Origin: Lachnospiraceae bacterium
Lineage (GTDB): Bacteria > Bacillota > Clostridia > Lachnospirales > Lachnospiraceae
Assembly: GCA_009774145.1 (NCBI GenBank)
Contig: VSND01000013.1
Location: 12,393 to 76,392, forward strand
Reading direction: 5' to 3'
Length of the DNA: 64,000 bases
A program made the translations under genes and the position numbers. Below, in pieces: positions 9,132-17,729 of this stretch. Within the stretch, counting starts at the first letter, position 1; every line of letters begins with the position of its first letter. The notes under the pieces are model-generated. The model made no database searches. It saw only the letters and a program-made list of their open reading frames with translations, and was not told the origin of the DNA.

Positions 9132-9350
9132 CTATATTAAATTTGCAATTGAAACCTGTTCCTCCATACAGTTGATCTTTACAACTGAATTCGCAAGGTC
9201 TACCATGGATATGGTTCCCTCCACCGTGATTTCGCCGCCCATGATGTCGCGGATACGGATTACATTCCCCTCCACGTCAAGGCGGCTTGCATTTTTGATC
9301 AGGATGCTTTCGCTCTCCTTCTTTTTACCATATACTGTTGCAAGACACAT
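9132..9350 (-). CDS. cooT: CooT-family nickel-binding protein
   Basis: Small protein of 72 residues that starts MCLATVYGKKKE. CooT proteins bind nickel through Cys2 next to the initiator methionine, and that residue is present. The body VEGNVIRIRDIMGGEITVEG and the ending VVKINCMEEQVSIANLI fit the small beta-barrel of the family. It lies between the His-rich protein and the cooC/cooS genes, on the same strand, which supports a role in CODH maturation. The promoter is probably that of the His-rich gene upstream. Confidence 0.8.
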   Translation of the reverse strand: MCLATVYGKKKESESILIKNASRLDVEGNVIRIRDIMGGEITVEGTISMVDLANSVVKINCMEEQVSIANLI

Positions 9351-9408
9351 TGGTCCATACCTCCTGCTTCAAGTTCTGCAGACCACCGTCAAAAACGATA
9401 AGGATCTG

Positions 9409-9804
9409 CTATACCAGTGAAAGTGCGATGGACAGTCTCATATTGCCTTTCTCAAAATCCTCCACACCCTTCTCAATCTGAGCGGCAGCTTCCTCCTTGC
9501 CCTGCTCTCTTAAGTGCTTCGCAATGACAGCAAGCTCCTGTGCATGGTGCTTATTGTGGTCCAGCATATATGCCAGCACCGCCGTATCCTCATCCTTCGG
9601 ATGATCTCCGTGATCATGTCCGCAGTGGTCATGGGTATGACCGCCGCATCCGCCGCAGTGGTCATGATCATGTTCGTGCTCATGGCCTTCTTCATGACTG
9701 TGCGCATGCGTATGAACCGTATCACCATGTGTATGCTCGTGGGTGTGCTCATGCCCGCCGCAGCCGCATCCACAGTGCGTATGCTCTTCATTGGTTAAAT
9801 GCAT
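9409..9804 (-). CDS. His/Cys-rich metal-binding protein, probable nickel chaperone or store
   Basis: The first 70 of 131 residues hold 23 His and 6 Cys in blocks such as HCGCGCGGHEHTHEHTH and HDHCGGCGGHTHDHCGHDHG. From residue about 74 a compact helical part follows, with DHNKHHAQELAVIAKHL. A good ribosome site (AGGAGGGG) precedes the ATG. This is like CooJ and other His-rich nickel proteins in logic, but here the His-rich part is N-terminal rather than C-terminal, so it is not simply CooJ. It is the first gene upstream of cooT-cooC-cooS. Nickel is the likely metal from context; cobalt or zinc is not excluded. Confidence 0.75.
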   Translation of the reverse strand: MHLTNEEHTHCGCGCGGHEHTHEHTHGDTVHTHAHSHEEGHEHEHDHDHCGGCGGHTHDHCGHDHGDHPKDEDTAVLAYMLDHNKHHAQELAVIAKHLREQGKEEAAAQIEKGVEDFEKGNMRLSIALSLV

Positions 9805-9878
9805 CTATTCCCCTCCTTTTCAAGAAAAAAACACATCAAAATTATCGATCTGTTATTTTTTTGTCATTGTTTATTAGC

Positions 9879-9907
9879 ATTATACCCCATGGGGGGATAT
9901 TTAGCAA
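9879..9907 (-). promoter_or_regulatory. Promoter of the His-rich/cooT/CODH operon with a C4-AT-G4 palindrome in the spacer
   Basis: On the minus strand TTGCTA is followed by exactly 17 bases and TATAAT. The spacer holds CCCCATGGGG (9885-9894), inside a longer TAT-C-rich/G-rich-ATA dyad. G/C-tract dyads of this kind resemble operators of CsoR/RcnR-family metal sensors. The rest of 9805-10033 is AT-rich and I see no gene in it. Confidence 0.7.
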
Positions 9908-10033
9908 GTGGATTTCTGTTTATTTTCTACAAATATCTGGAAAAATTTTTTGGAAGGCAAAAAAGACGTAAAAAACACTTTGCAACTTCAAAAGTGTCTG
10001 CCGGAAGCAGACTGCTGTTCGTTTTGCAGATAC

Positions 10034-10067
10034 AAAAGCAGCCGAAAGCAAAACTGCTTTCGGCCGC
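10034..10067 (-). terminator. Terminator after metF
   Basis: GCAGCCGAAAGC and GCTTTCGGCCGC form a strong stem over a short A-rich loop; on the minus strand it is followed by TTTTGT. It closes the rnfC2-metV-metF transcript and isolates it from the CODH operon. Confidence 0.8.
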
Positions 10068-10084
10068 CTGAGCATACAGAACGA

Positions 10085-10963
10085 TTAAATTCCGGCTTCC
10101 TTCAGAAGAGCCGGCACCTTGGACTCCCATCCAAGCGCCATGATATGGACACCCTGGCAGTACGGCTTACATTCTTTGATCACGCGTGCCGCGATCTCCA
10201 CGCCGGTGATGCCTGCTTTGGTCTTCTCCTTGTCAGCCGCAAGCTCATCAATCATCTCCTGCGGAACATGGATACCGGCCACGTTGTTGTTCATGAACTT
10301 TGCCATACCTGCAGACTTCGGAATGATCACGCCAAGCTGAACCGGTTTTCCGAACTGTTTTGCCTTCTCCATGAACTTGATGAACTTCTCCGGCTCGAAG
10401 ACTGCCTGTGTCTGGAAATATTCCGCACCTGCGCGGACCTTTCTCTCCATCTTTGCAAGCTGCGCATCTACGGAATCACTGCAGGGGGATACCACTGCAC
10501 CCTTTGCAAACTTCGGCGGCTCGCCCACCAGCTTGTTTCCGCCAAGATCTTCACCCTCTTCCAGTTTGCATACCGTATGAATCAGGGATACAGAATCCAG
10601 GTCGAAGACCGGTTTTGCTCCTTTGTGGTCGCCCAGCTTGATATGGTCTCCGGTCAGAATCAGGAGATTCTCAATCCCAAGCATTGCTGCGCTCAGAAGA
10701 TCTGACTGCAGCGCGATCCGGTTTCTGTCGCGGCAGGTCAGCTGATAGATCGGCAGAAGCCCTTCATCCTTCAGCGCCTTACAGGTAGCCAGAGAACCAA
10801 GACGCATGACAGAAGACTGATTATCTGTTACGTTCACTGCGGTAATGCCGCTCAGATATGTCTTTGCCTCTTCCAGCACATGTTCAATATGGATTCCCTT
10901 GGGCGGGCCTACTTCTGCAGACACTACAAATTCGCCACGTTCAAATAACTCAGTAATTTTCAT
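10085..10963 (-). CDS. metF: Methylenetetrahydrofolate reductase catalytic subunit MetF
   Basis: FAD-type TIM barrel that reduces methylene-THF to methyl-THF, the methyl donor for AcsE. The ATG at 10963 is chosen because GGAG lies nine bases upstream; a TTG five codons earlier is less likely. That gives 292 residues. Signatures are VSAEVGPPKGIHIE near the N-terminus, AVNVTDNQSSVMRLGSLATC, ILTGDHIKLGDH and AEYFQTQAVFEPEKF. The two next genes upstream, metV and rnfC2, are known partners in the acetogen MetFV-RnfC2 type of enzyme, which can use NADH as donor. Confidence 0.95.
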   Translation of the reverse strand: MKITELFERGEFVVSAEVGPPKGIHIEHVLEEAKTYLSGITAVNVTDNQSSVMRLGSLATCKALKDEGLLPIYQLTCRDRNRIALQSDLLSAAMLGIENLLILTGDHIKLGDHKGAKPVFDLDSVSLIHTVCKLEEGEDLGGNKLVGEPPKFAKGAVVSPCSDSVDAQLAKMERKVRAGAEYFQTQAVFEPEKFIKFMEKAKQFGKPVQLGVIIPKSAGMAKFMNNNVAGIHVPQEMIDELAADKEKTKAGITGVEIAARVIKECKPYCQGVHIMALGWESKVPALLKEAGI

Positions 10964-11005
10964 TATATATCGCTCCAATCCTTATATTTTTAGACAGTTT
11001 TTCCT

Positions 11006-11623
11006 TTAAACTTCATCATCCGTTGCGTAATTGCGTATCTGGACCGGGCATTTTAACGCGTCCAGACGTCCGATCTTCTCAAGCCGTCTGTAGATGCGCT
11101 CCCAGCCGCACTCCATATCGGGATCCACTTCGCATCTGCCGTTCTTTGCGCCGCCGCACTGGCCGTTTAACAGGCTCTTGGAACAGGCGGTAATGGGGCA
11201 GATCCCTCCGGTCAGGTTCAGGTAGCACTCGCCGCACTGGCCGCAGTCGTACTCCAGAGGCGTCACACCCTGGAATCCGGGCAGACGGCAGGAATCGCAT
11301 GCCGCGCATACCATCTTGTCTTCCAGATATTCCGCAATGGTCTGTACGCCGACGCCGCAGGAAAATACAAGCACCAGATCGGCAGCTTTGATGGCATCCA
11401 TATGCTTCTCAAGGCGAAGCTTCATATTATCCGGATTGCATATGTAATCAGTTGTAATGGTTCCGGTCACGTTCCCGCCTGCAGCCAGCTCTTTCTGGAA
11501 TTCTGCAGCTTCTTTTTCCGGGAAATGAACTTCCTTGCATCCCTGGCAGTTGATGATAAAGATTTTCTTTCCATCTACCAGCGATGTGATGGTTTCCTTC
11601 GATTTTAACTGGGTAATTAGCAT
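11006..11623 (-). CDS. metV: MetV, zinc/iron-sulfur partner of methylene-THF reductase
   Basis: Accessory subunit that docks on MetF in acetogens and carries metal sites rather than flavin. The 205 residues include an N-terminal part with FIINCQGCKEVHFPEKEA and a Cys-rich C-terminal half: CAACDSC, CGQCGECYLNLTGGICPI, CSKSLLNGQCGGAKNGRC and the last MECGWERIYRRLEK. The start ATG is one base from the rnfC2 stop, with AGGGGGATG as the ribosome site, so translation is probably coupled. The Cys-rich half is nearly repeated in the neighbouring RnfC2 protein. Confidence 0.93.
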   Translation of the reverse strand: MLITQLKSKETITSLVDGKKIFIINCQGCKEVHFPEKEAAEFQKELAAGGNVTGTITTDYICNPDNMKLRLEKHMDAIKAADLVLVFSCGVGVQTIAEYLEDKMVCAACDSCRLPGFQGVTPLEYDCGQCGECYLNLTGGICPITACSKSLLNGQCGGAKNGRCEVDPDMECGWERIYRRLEKIGRLDALKCPVQIRNYATDDEV

Positions 11624-11624
11624 A

Positions 11625-13586
11625 TCACTTCATCCCCCTTACTGCATTTTTGCCGGCTTTGATCTTGGTGACTAACGGAATCTTGGAGGAACAGATGTAC
11701 TCACAGCATCTGCATTCGATACAGTCCATGATATTCATGTCCTTGTCGCCCTGCCAGTTCTCTTCATCCGCAAATTTTGCGAAATACAGAGGAGACAGTT
11801 CCATCGGACAGACATCCGCACAGCGTCCGCACTTGATACACGGCTGTTCCACTGTATGGTCCGTATCCACAACGATGATACCATTGGAGCCCTTCATGAT
11901 CGGCACGTTCGTATCCGAAAGGACAAATCCCATCATCGGTCCGCCTGCCTTGATGGTGACGTCATCGCCTGTGATGCCGCCGCAGTAGTCGATCAGATCT
12001 TTTGTATTGGTACCGATCTTTACGATATAGTTGCCCGGTTTCTTTAACTTCTCACCGGTTACGGTTACCACACGCTCTACCAGCGGCATACCCTTCTGGA
12101 TTGCGTCGGAGATTGCCTTCGTGGTGCTGATATTGCTTACGACGGCTCCCACATCTGCAGGCAGTCCGCCTCTTGGCACCTGTCTTCCCATCACGCGCTT
12201 GATCAGCATCTTCTCAGCGCCCTGCGGGTATTTGGTCTTTGCCACGACGACTTCAATGTTGTCAAGCCCGGCCGTCTTTGCCTGCAGCAGTTCAATGGCA
12301 TCCGGCTTGTTGTCCTCGATCACAATGATACCCTTTTTCGCGTCTACCGTCTTCACAATGGCCTTCAGGCCGAAGATCACGTCATCTGCAAACTCCAGAA
12401 GCACTCTGTGGTCGGCAGTCAGAAGCGGCTCGCACTCGCAGCCGTTGAGCAGCACTGCATCAATCGGCTTGTTGGGCTTTAATTTGACAGAGGTCGGGAA
12501 TCCTGCGCCGCCCATACCGACAATGCCGCTGTCGCGGACAATCTCGATGATCTCGTCCGGAGTAAGGCTGTCAAGGTCTTTATGAGGTTTTACAGATTCG
12601 TGCAGAGTATTTTTTCCGTCGGACTTAATGACAACAGACAGACATTCGCCTCTTGTGGCATGCCCGTGATTTTCAATGGCAGTGACCGTTCCGCTGACGC
12701 TGGAATGGACTGGAGCACTGATAAATCCTGCCTGCTCGCCGATCACCTGACCGACTTTTACCGTATCGCCAACCTGAACTACCGGATTGGAAGGAGCGCC
12801 TGCATGCATGGACAGAGGAATGACCACCGTCTCCGGATCCGGGAATCTCTGAAGCGCAATATGCTCCGTAAATTCTTTCCGCTCTGACGGATGAACACCG
12901 CCGTAATAGCCTTCCAGTCTGTTCTCACGGATGGATTTCACATAATCATTCACAAACTTGAAATCAACTTTGGAGTAATCTCTGAGCTGAACCGGCTGAT
13001 CCAGGAATTCAGAAAGACGACCCTGTTTTTCCAGTCTTCTGTAGATCTTCTCCCATGCACAGTCCTTGTTGGGATCCACTTCGCATTTTCCGTTCTTCGC
13101 ACCGCCGCACTGACCGTTGACCAGGCTCTTGGAGCAGTCAATGATCGGGCAGATGCCGCCGGTCACATTCAGATAACACTGTGCGCATGCATCACAGCTC
13201 TTCTTCGTCAGAGCCATGCCGTGATGTCCTGTATAATTCAGGGAATCACTGGCTGCAAAGACTGATTTTCCTGTCAGATCCGCAACGGTCTGGATGCCCA
13301 GGCCGCAGGAAGCCACAAGGATATGCTCTGTTCCTTCCGGGATCATATCCTGTAATTTTCTCCCTGTCTGGGTGCTGTTGCACAGGAAATCCACGCTTGC
13401 AGTGCCTGTGACTGTCTTTCCCTGTTCGGTGACAAGCTTCTCAAGCTCGCCGCATTCTGGTTCGTCAATGGTTTCGAATTCCTTGAAGCACTTGTTGCAG
13501 GCAATGATAAACAGGTTGTCTTTATCAGCCAGTACCGACGCCAGTTCATCGCTGCTTTTCAACTTATACTTAGTATAGTTTTCCAA
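11625..13586 (-). CDS. rnfC2: RnfC2-type NADH-accepting subunit with an N-terminal MetV-like domain
   Basis: The 653-residue protein has two parts. Residues 1 to about 205 are a MetV paralogue: CDACAQCYLNVTGGICPI and SKSLVNGQCGGAKNGKCEVD match MetV almost word for word. Residues about 230-650 are an RnfC/NuoF-like part with an NADH/flavin loop GMGGAGFPTSVKL, an SLBB-like region, and two 4Fe-4S motifs, CIKCGRCADVCP and CIECRCCEYICSSKIP. It should pass electrons from NADH through FMN and Fe-S centres to MetV/MetF. It is soluble, with no membrane segment, so it is not the Rnf pump subunit. It heads the rnfC2-metV-metF operon. Confidence 0.92.
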   Translation of the reverse strand: MENYTKYKLKSSDELASVLADKDNLFIIACNKCFKEFETIDEPECGELEKLVTEQGKTVTGTASVDFLCNSTQTGRKLQDMIPEGTEHILVASCGLGIQTVADLTGKSVFAASDSLNYTGHHGMALTKKSCDACAQCYLNVTGGICPIIDCSKSLVNGQCGGAKNGKCEVDPNKDCAWEKIYRRLEKQGRLSEFLDQPVQLRDYSKVDFKFVNDYVKSIRENRLEGYYGGVHPSERKEFTEHIALQRFPDPETVVIPLSMHAGAPSNPVVQVGDTVKVGQVIGEQAGFISAPVHSSVSGTVTAIENHGHATRGECLSVVIKSDGKNTLHESVKPHKDLDSLTPDEIIEIVRDSGIVGMGGAGFPTSVKLKPNKPIDAVLLNGCECEPLLTADHRVLLEFADDVIFGLKAIVKTVDAKKGIIVIEDNKPDAIELLQAKTAGLDNIEVVVAKTKYPQGAEKMLIKRVMGRQVPRGGLPADVGAVVSNISTTKAISDAIQKGMPLVERVVTVTGEKLKKPGNYIVKIGTNTKDLIDYCGGITGDDVTIKAGGPMMGFVLSDTNVPIMKGSNGIIVVDTDHTVEQPCIKCGRCADVCPMELSPLYFAKFADEENWQGDKDMNIMDCIECRCCEYICSSKIPLVTKIKAGKNAVRGMK

Positions 13587-13721
13587 TTGCTCACCTTCCT
13601 TATCTTATTTTATTTGCAAAACCGATCCTTATCCGTTTTTGTCCTTTTTCAGCCTCTGCACTTTGATGAAAAAGAACCGTCAGCAAATAAGACCGTTTTG
13701 TATTTTAACACCGCTTTCAGT

Positions 13722-13752
13722 ATAATACATATTCACCATATTTTCCAGTCAA
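13722..13752 (-). promoter_or_regulatory. Probable promoter of rnfC2-metV-metF
   Basis: Minus strand TTGACT, 19 bases, TATTAT in a very AT-rich stretch about 140 bases before rnfC2. The spacing is long; a TGGAAA-17-TATACT reading of the same stretch is an alternative. The 301-base gap 13587-13887 holds this, an untranslated leader without clear structure, and the merR terminator. Confidence 0.4.
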
Positions 13753-13815
13753 AATATATATTTTTTTGTAAATTTTTTTTGTCGGTGATGTGAAAAGATT
13801 TCATTTGCCAAAAAT

Positions 13816-13851
13816 GCCCTGAAAAACAGCCGGGGTGCTGTCTTTCAGAGC
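13816..13851. terminator. Terminator after the merR-type gene (works in both directions)
   Basis: GCCCTGAAAAACAGC pairs with GCTGTCTTTCAGAGC, with two mismatches, and T-runs flank it on each strand. It ends the merR transcript 36 bases after its stop codon. Confidence 0.65.
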
Positions 13852-13887
13852 GTTTTTACAGTGTTTTTCTGCCTGCAGGCAGTCTCT

Positions 13888-14715
13888 TTACCGGAGAAAA
13901 TTCCACGCCAGAAGCGGAACGATGCAGACTCCCATGAGCAGTCCCAGTATAACGTCTCCGCTGACTGCAATAAAATACAGAAAAAGCCCCGCCGGAATCA
14001 GGCAGGTACTGACAGCCCGGAACCATTTTCTTCGTTTTCCGGGTATATCTTTCAGCTCAGTTTCCAGTTCTTCCGGATGGGTCATTGTGCAGCGGATCAT
14101 TGCTCCAAAGCGGCCGAACCGGCGCTCGGCCGTATACTCCACCCCGTCGATCTCAAAGACCGGATACATGCTTTCCTTTGTAATCACAAGAGAAAGCCCG
14201 TTCTCCTTCGCATACTGAAACAGCGCTTCTGAAAATTCTGCAGGGGTCAGCGCCATATTGTCCGGAACAAATGAAAAAGTCCTTTTTCGTTCTGCTTCCG
14301 CAAAGATTTTATAGTCATCAAGAATCGTCATAAATCTCTCTCCCTGCGCCTCCAGCTTTTCCATTTCCTCAAGAACAGCTTCTGTATCCAGTGCCGCTAA
14401 TTCTGTATGGGTCAGCTTTTTGCAGATGCTGATTCCCGCATTCAGTTCCTTCTGACGGTTCTGAAGCTCTGCAAGATGCCCCTGCATCAGCTTTTCCAGC
14501 CCAAGGCGGCCCTCCAGCGTCTCCCTGATCTCCTCGATGGAGACATCCAGCTTCCGAAGGAGCCGGATCGTCTTCAGCGTCCTCTCATCTTCTTCTGTAT
14601 ATTCCCGGTAATTATTCGCGGTATTCCGCTTCGGGCACAGCAGTCCCTTTCTCTCATAGAAACGGATGTTCTGCTTTGTGATCCCGGTTCTCTTTTCCAG
14701 TTCCTGAATGTTCAT
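13888..14715 (-). CDS. MerR-family transcription regulator with a C-terminal membrane anchor
   Basis: The N-terminal 70 residues are a MerR winged helix: MNIQELEKRTGITKQNIRFY and CPKRNTANNYREYTEEDERT. A long coiled coil (about 75-125) and an unknown middle part follow. The last 45 residues carry two hydrophobic stretches, CLIPAGLFLYFIAV and VILGLLMGVCIVPLLAW, so it is probably membrane-bound, unusual for this family. The ATG at 14715 is chosen for its GGGAGG eight bases upstream (275 residues). It is divergent from the BceAB-like genes, and its own promoter has the 19-base spacer typical of MerR control. Confidence 0.85.
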   Translation of the reverse strand: MNIQELEKRTGITKQNIRFYERKGLLCPKRNTANNYREYTEEDERTLKTIRLLRKLDVSIEEIRETLEGRLGLEKLMQGHLAELQNRQKELNAGISICKKLTHTELAALDTEAVLEEMEKLEAQGERFMTILDDYKIFAEAERKRTFSFVPDNMALTPAEFSEALFQYAKENGLSLVITKESMYPVFEIDGVEYTAERRFGRFGAMIRCTMTHPEELETELKDIPGKRRKWFRAVSTCLIPAGLFLYFIAVSGDVILGLLMGVCIVPLLAWNFLR

Positions 14716-14745
14716 TCCATGCACCTCCCGTTCTGTGACAAACCT

Positions 14746-14776
14746 ACTATAAAGGATATACCTGGTATAAGGTCAA
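14746..14776 (-). promoter_or_regulatory. MerR-type promoter with operator dyad, autoregulatory
   Basis: Minus strand TTGACC, 19 bases, TATAGT. The spacer carries the perfect 13-base dyad TATACCTGGTATA (14757-14769). Overlong spacers with a central dyad are the hallmark of MerR-controlled promoters, so the regulator probably binds here and may also influence the divergent ABC genes. Confidence 0.8.
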
Positions 14777-14793
14777 GGGTTTTTTGATTTTTT

Positions 14794-14810
14794 AAAGGAA
14801 TATTTCCTTT
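14794..14810. promoter_or_regulatory. Palindrome AAAGGAATATTTCCTTT upstream of the bceA-like gene
   Basis: Perfect 7-3-7 inverted repeat about 90 bases before the ABC start and about 40 bases upstream of a TATGAT box (around 14850). The position fits a response-regulator binding site for the BceR-like protein encoded downstream. This is inference from place and symmetry. Confidence 0.45.
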
Positions 14811-14882
14811 CACCAACTGTAAGTGTTTTCCTTTCCCTCCCTGTGTTATGATAATGCCAGAAACAAAGGAGGTAATAAGAAA

Positions 14883-15656
14883 ATGGAACCTGTTCTTAAG
14901 ATCGAATCTCTGAAAAAATATTATGGTAAATCAAAAAGCCAGACAAAAGCGCTGGACGGTATCACGTTTCAGGTCATGCCCGGGGAATTTCTGGGCATCA
15001 TGGGAAGCAGCGGGTCGGGTAAGTCCACTTTGTTAAACTGTATCGCCACGGTAATTCAGCCCACCGGCGGAAGCATCCTTATGAACGGCAGACCGATCCA
15101 GACGCTCAAAGGTGCAGCGCTGGCTGATTACCGCGGAAAAGAAATCGGCTATCTGTTCCAGAACTTTGAACTGCTGGACAATCTGACCGGACGGGAAAAC
15201 ATCCTGCTGCCGCTGTCGCTGCACAAAGTGGCAGAAAAGGAAGGCCGAAAACGTCTGGAACAGCTGACCTCTTATCTGGAGATCCAGGATGTCCTGCAGA
15301 AATTTCCCGCCCAGATGTCCGGCGGGCAGAAACAGCGGGTCGCAGCCGCCCGGGCGCTGATCCTGAATCCGGGCATCGTTCTTGCCGACGAACCCACCGG
15401 CGCTCTGGATTCCAAAAATGCAAAAGCGCTGATGGAAAAACTTTTCGGACTGAACCAGAATGAAAATGCAACGGTTCTGATGGTGACCCATGATTCCAAT
15501 GCCGCCAGCTACTGCAGGCGCATCCTGTTCATTCAGGACGGCGTGATCTTTTATGAACTTCGCCGCAATATCCCGGAGGAATCCCGGCAGGAATTTTACA
15601 CCCGGATTCTGAAAGTCATGGCACAGTTAGGAGGTGGCAGTGCAAATGTTCTTTAA
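14883..15656 (+). CDS. BceA-like ABC transporter ATPase
   Basis: Nucleotide-binding subunit of a peptide-antibiotic sensing/detoxifying transporter, 257 residues. Walker A is GSSGSGKSTLLN, the signature MSGGQKQRVAAARAL, Walker B IVLADEPTGALDS, and the H-loop VTHD. These follow the MacB/LolD/BceA type. The ATG is preceded by AAAGGAGG. Its 3' end overlaps the permease start by 11 bases, so the two are coupled. The two-component system next door completes the module. Confidence 0.92.
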   Translation: MEPVLKIESLKKYYGKSKSQTKALDGITFQVMPGEFLGIMGSSGSGKSTLLNCIATVIQPTGGSILMNGRPIQTLKGAALADYRGKEIGYLFQNFELLDNLTGRENILLPLSLHKVAEKEGRKRLEQLTSYLEIQDVLQKFPAQMSGGQKQRVAAARALILNPGIVLADEPTGALDSKNAKALMEKLFGLNQNENATVLMVTHDSNAASYCRRILFIQDGVIFYELRRNIPEESRQEFYTRILKVMAQLGGGSANVL

Positions 15657-17700
15657 ACTGATTTCCCGCGGAAGTAAAAGGAACCGGAAGGAAAACGGCC
15701 TGTTTTTCAGTTCGCTTCTGGTCTCCATTCTGGCCTTTTATATGATCCTGTCCCTGTCTCATCAGGACGTCATGATTTTTTTGACCCGGATGGAATGCAA
15801 TGCCGTCGACAAACTGCTGACCCTGATTCCCGTTCTTTATGGTGTAACGCTGTTCCTTTTGTTCTTTCTGATCTATTATGCCAGCCGGTATCAGCTGGAA
15901 CGGCGCAGGCATGAATTCGGCGTCTGCCTGACGCTTGGCATGCGCCGCTCCAGACTGTTTATGATGCTGCTTCTGGAGGATCTTGGCGGCAGCATCCTTT
16001 CTCTGGCTGTCGGGCTGCCTGCTGCCGTCCTTTTATCCGAGCTTGTCAGTCTCATCACGGCAAGACTGGTAGGAATCGGAATTGTGGGACATCGGGTCTC
16101 CTTTTCCTGGAAAGCGATTCTGTGGACTGCAGCCGGATTTCTTCTGATTAAGCTGGCCGCGTTTCTGATCTTAAGCAGCAGAATCAGCCGTCAGGAGATC
16201 GGCTCTCTGCTGGCAGAAAAACCGGACGGCACGAGGAAACAGATGCCTTCCTCCCTCTACGCCGCAGCCATCCTGTCCGGTATTCTCTGTCTCGCTGCTG
16301 CCTACACACTGGCTGTTCAGGGAAAAGCCTGGTCCGGGATCCGGCAGATGGGGACGGCCGTTACATTCGGGCTTCTTGGAACCTTTCTCTTCTTCTGGGG
16401 ACTTCGATTTCCCATGGAGCTTGTCCTGAAGACCGGGAAAAAGAACCGGAAGCTCCGCGTATTTCACCTGCGCCAGATGCAGGAAACGGTCATCCATCGT
16501 TCCAACACACTTGCCACCTGTTCCCTGCTGATTCTGGCTGCCATGTGCTGCTTCGGAGCCGGTATGTCCATCTTCCGGTACTATGGAGAAAACGAACCAC
16601 ATGTTCTGGATTATACATTTACCGGTGCACAAGACGCAGAATCTGCCGGAAAGACACTTGCAGAATATCATCTGGATACCGGTTTCTCCGATCTGTTTGA
16701 AGTAAAGACAGGAAACATCCGTACAACAGACGATTACGAACATGCCTTCCAGATGGAACCGGTCATGTCCGCCCTGCGCGGACTTCCCTCTTCCACGGAT
16801 ACGGAAGTGCTCCTCAACAATCTGGGATATGCGACCTATCCGCACCTGATCTCCCTTGACGGCTATAACCGGCTTCTGTCGGCTGCCGATCTGCCGGAGC
16901 TTACACTGCATACAGGAGAAGCCGCCGTCTACATGGACCGTTCGTTCACAACCTTTGAGCGGATAAATATACTCAACCGCATCCTGGAATCAGAACCGGA
17001 AGTTATACTGGATCAGGAGAAGATCCATCTGACCGGAACCGTACAGACGACCGGCCTGGTCACAGACCGCGCCATCACGCTGTCTTTTGCGCTGATCGTT
17101 CCGGATGAGGTATTTGAATCTTATACACAGGGGAAATATGATGTGTACCTCAATGGCATTCTGGCAGAGGATGTGAAAAAACAGGCAAGTCTGATGTCCG
17201 TCATACTGGATCTGAATCAGCGTCTGGACCAGACCGGCCTGTCTTATGAGAGCTATCTGCAAAATATGGGACGGCAGCTTTTCTATATGGTAGCAGCCAG
17301 CTACATCACCCTTTATCTGGCGGTCATTTTTCTGATCATCGCCAATACGGTCATCGGCGTGCAGTTTCTCATGAGTCAGCAGAAGTCCGGTTTCCGTTAT
17401 CGAACACTCATTCGATTAGGCGCTTCCTATGATACTCTGTGCAGCTCTGCCAGAAAACAGATTGACTGGTATTTCGGCATTCCTGCTGCCGTCGCCGTAT
17501 GCAGCAGCCTGTTCGGAGTCCGGTCCCTGCTGGCCGGCATCCTGCCGTCATCTGCCAGAAGCAGTCTTTCCGAAATGATGGTCATTTCTGCCGCTATGAT
17601 TTTGGGACTGTGTATGATAGAATATATTTACATTACAGCAGTAAAACGTTCCAGCGACCGCTATCTGCTAACACTGATGGTACCAGTACGGGAGGAATAG
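15646..17700 (+). CDS. BceB-like FtsX-domain ABC permease
   Basis: Large permease of 684 residues. Hydrophobic segments cluster at about 20-40, 57-80, 105-135, 150-180, 205-265 and 290-310; then about 230 residues without membrane segments (310-543) form the extracytoplasmic domain; three more segments end the chain (QLFYMVAASYITLYLAVIFL and onward). This pattern of ten helices with one large loop is that of BceB/VraG, which senses cell-wall peptide antibiotics and talks to a kinase. Start: ATG at 15646; GTG at 15640 is also possible after AGGAGG. Confidence 0.88.
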   Translation: MFFKLISRGSKRNRKENGLFFSSLLVSILAFYMILSLSHQDVMIFLTRMECNAVDKLLTLIPVLYGVTLFLLFFLIYYASRYQLERRRHEFGVCLTLGMRRSRLFMMLLLEDLGGSILSLAVGLPAAVLLSELVSLITARLVGIGIVGHRVSFSWKAILWTAAGFLLIKLAAFLILSSRISRQEIGSLLAEKPDGTRKQMPSSLYAAAILSGILCLAAAYTLAVQGKAWSGIRQMGTAVTFGLLGTFLFFWGLRFPMELVLKTGKKNRKLRVFHLRQMQETVIHRSNTLATCSLLILAAMCCFGAGMSIFRYYGENEPHVLDYTFTGAQDAESAGKTLAEYHLDTGFSDLFEVKTGNIRTTDDYEHAFQMEPVMSALRGLPSSTDTEVLLNNLGYATYPHLISLDGYNRLLSAADLPELTLHTGEAAVYMDRSFTTFERINILNRILESEPEVILDQEKIHLTGTVQTTGLVTDRAITLSFALIVPDEVFESYTQGKYDVYLNGILAEDVKKQASLMSVILDLNQRLDQTGLSYESYLQNMGRQLFYMVAASYITLYLAVIFLIIANTVIGVQFLMSQQKSGFRYRTLIRLGASYDTLCSSARKQIDWYFGIPAAVAVCSSLFGVRSLLAGILPSSARSSLSEMMVISAAMILGLCMIEYIYITAVKRSSDRYLLTLMVPVREE

Positions 17701-17729
17701 GAATACTTTTATGCAGAGAGGAGAAACTC

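Noticed and set aside
11625..13586. RnfC2 as part of the membrane Rnf complex
   Set aside because: No rnfDGEAB genes follow and metV-metF do; the fused MetV-like domain points to the soluble MTHFR complex.
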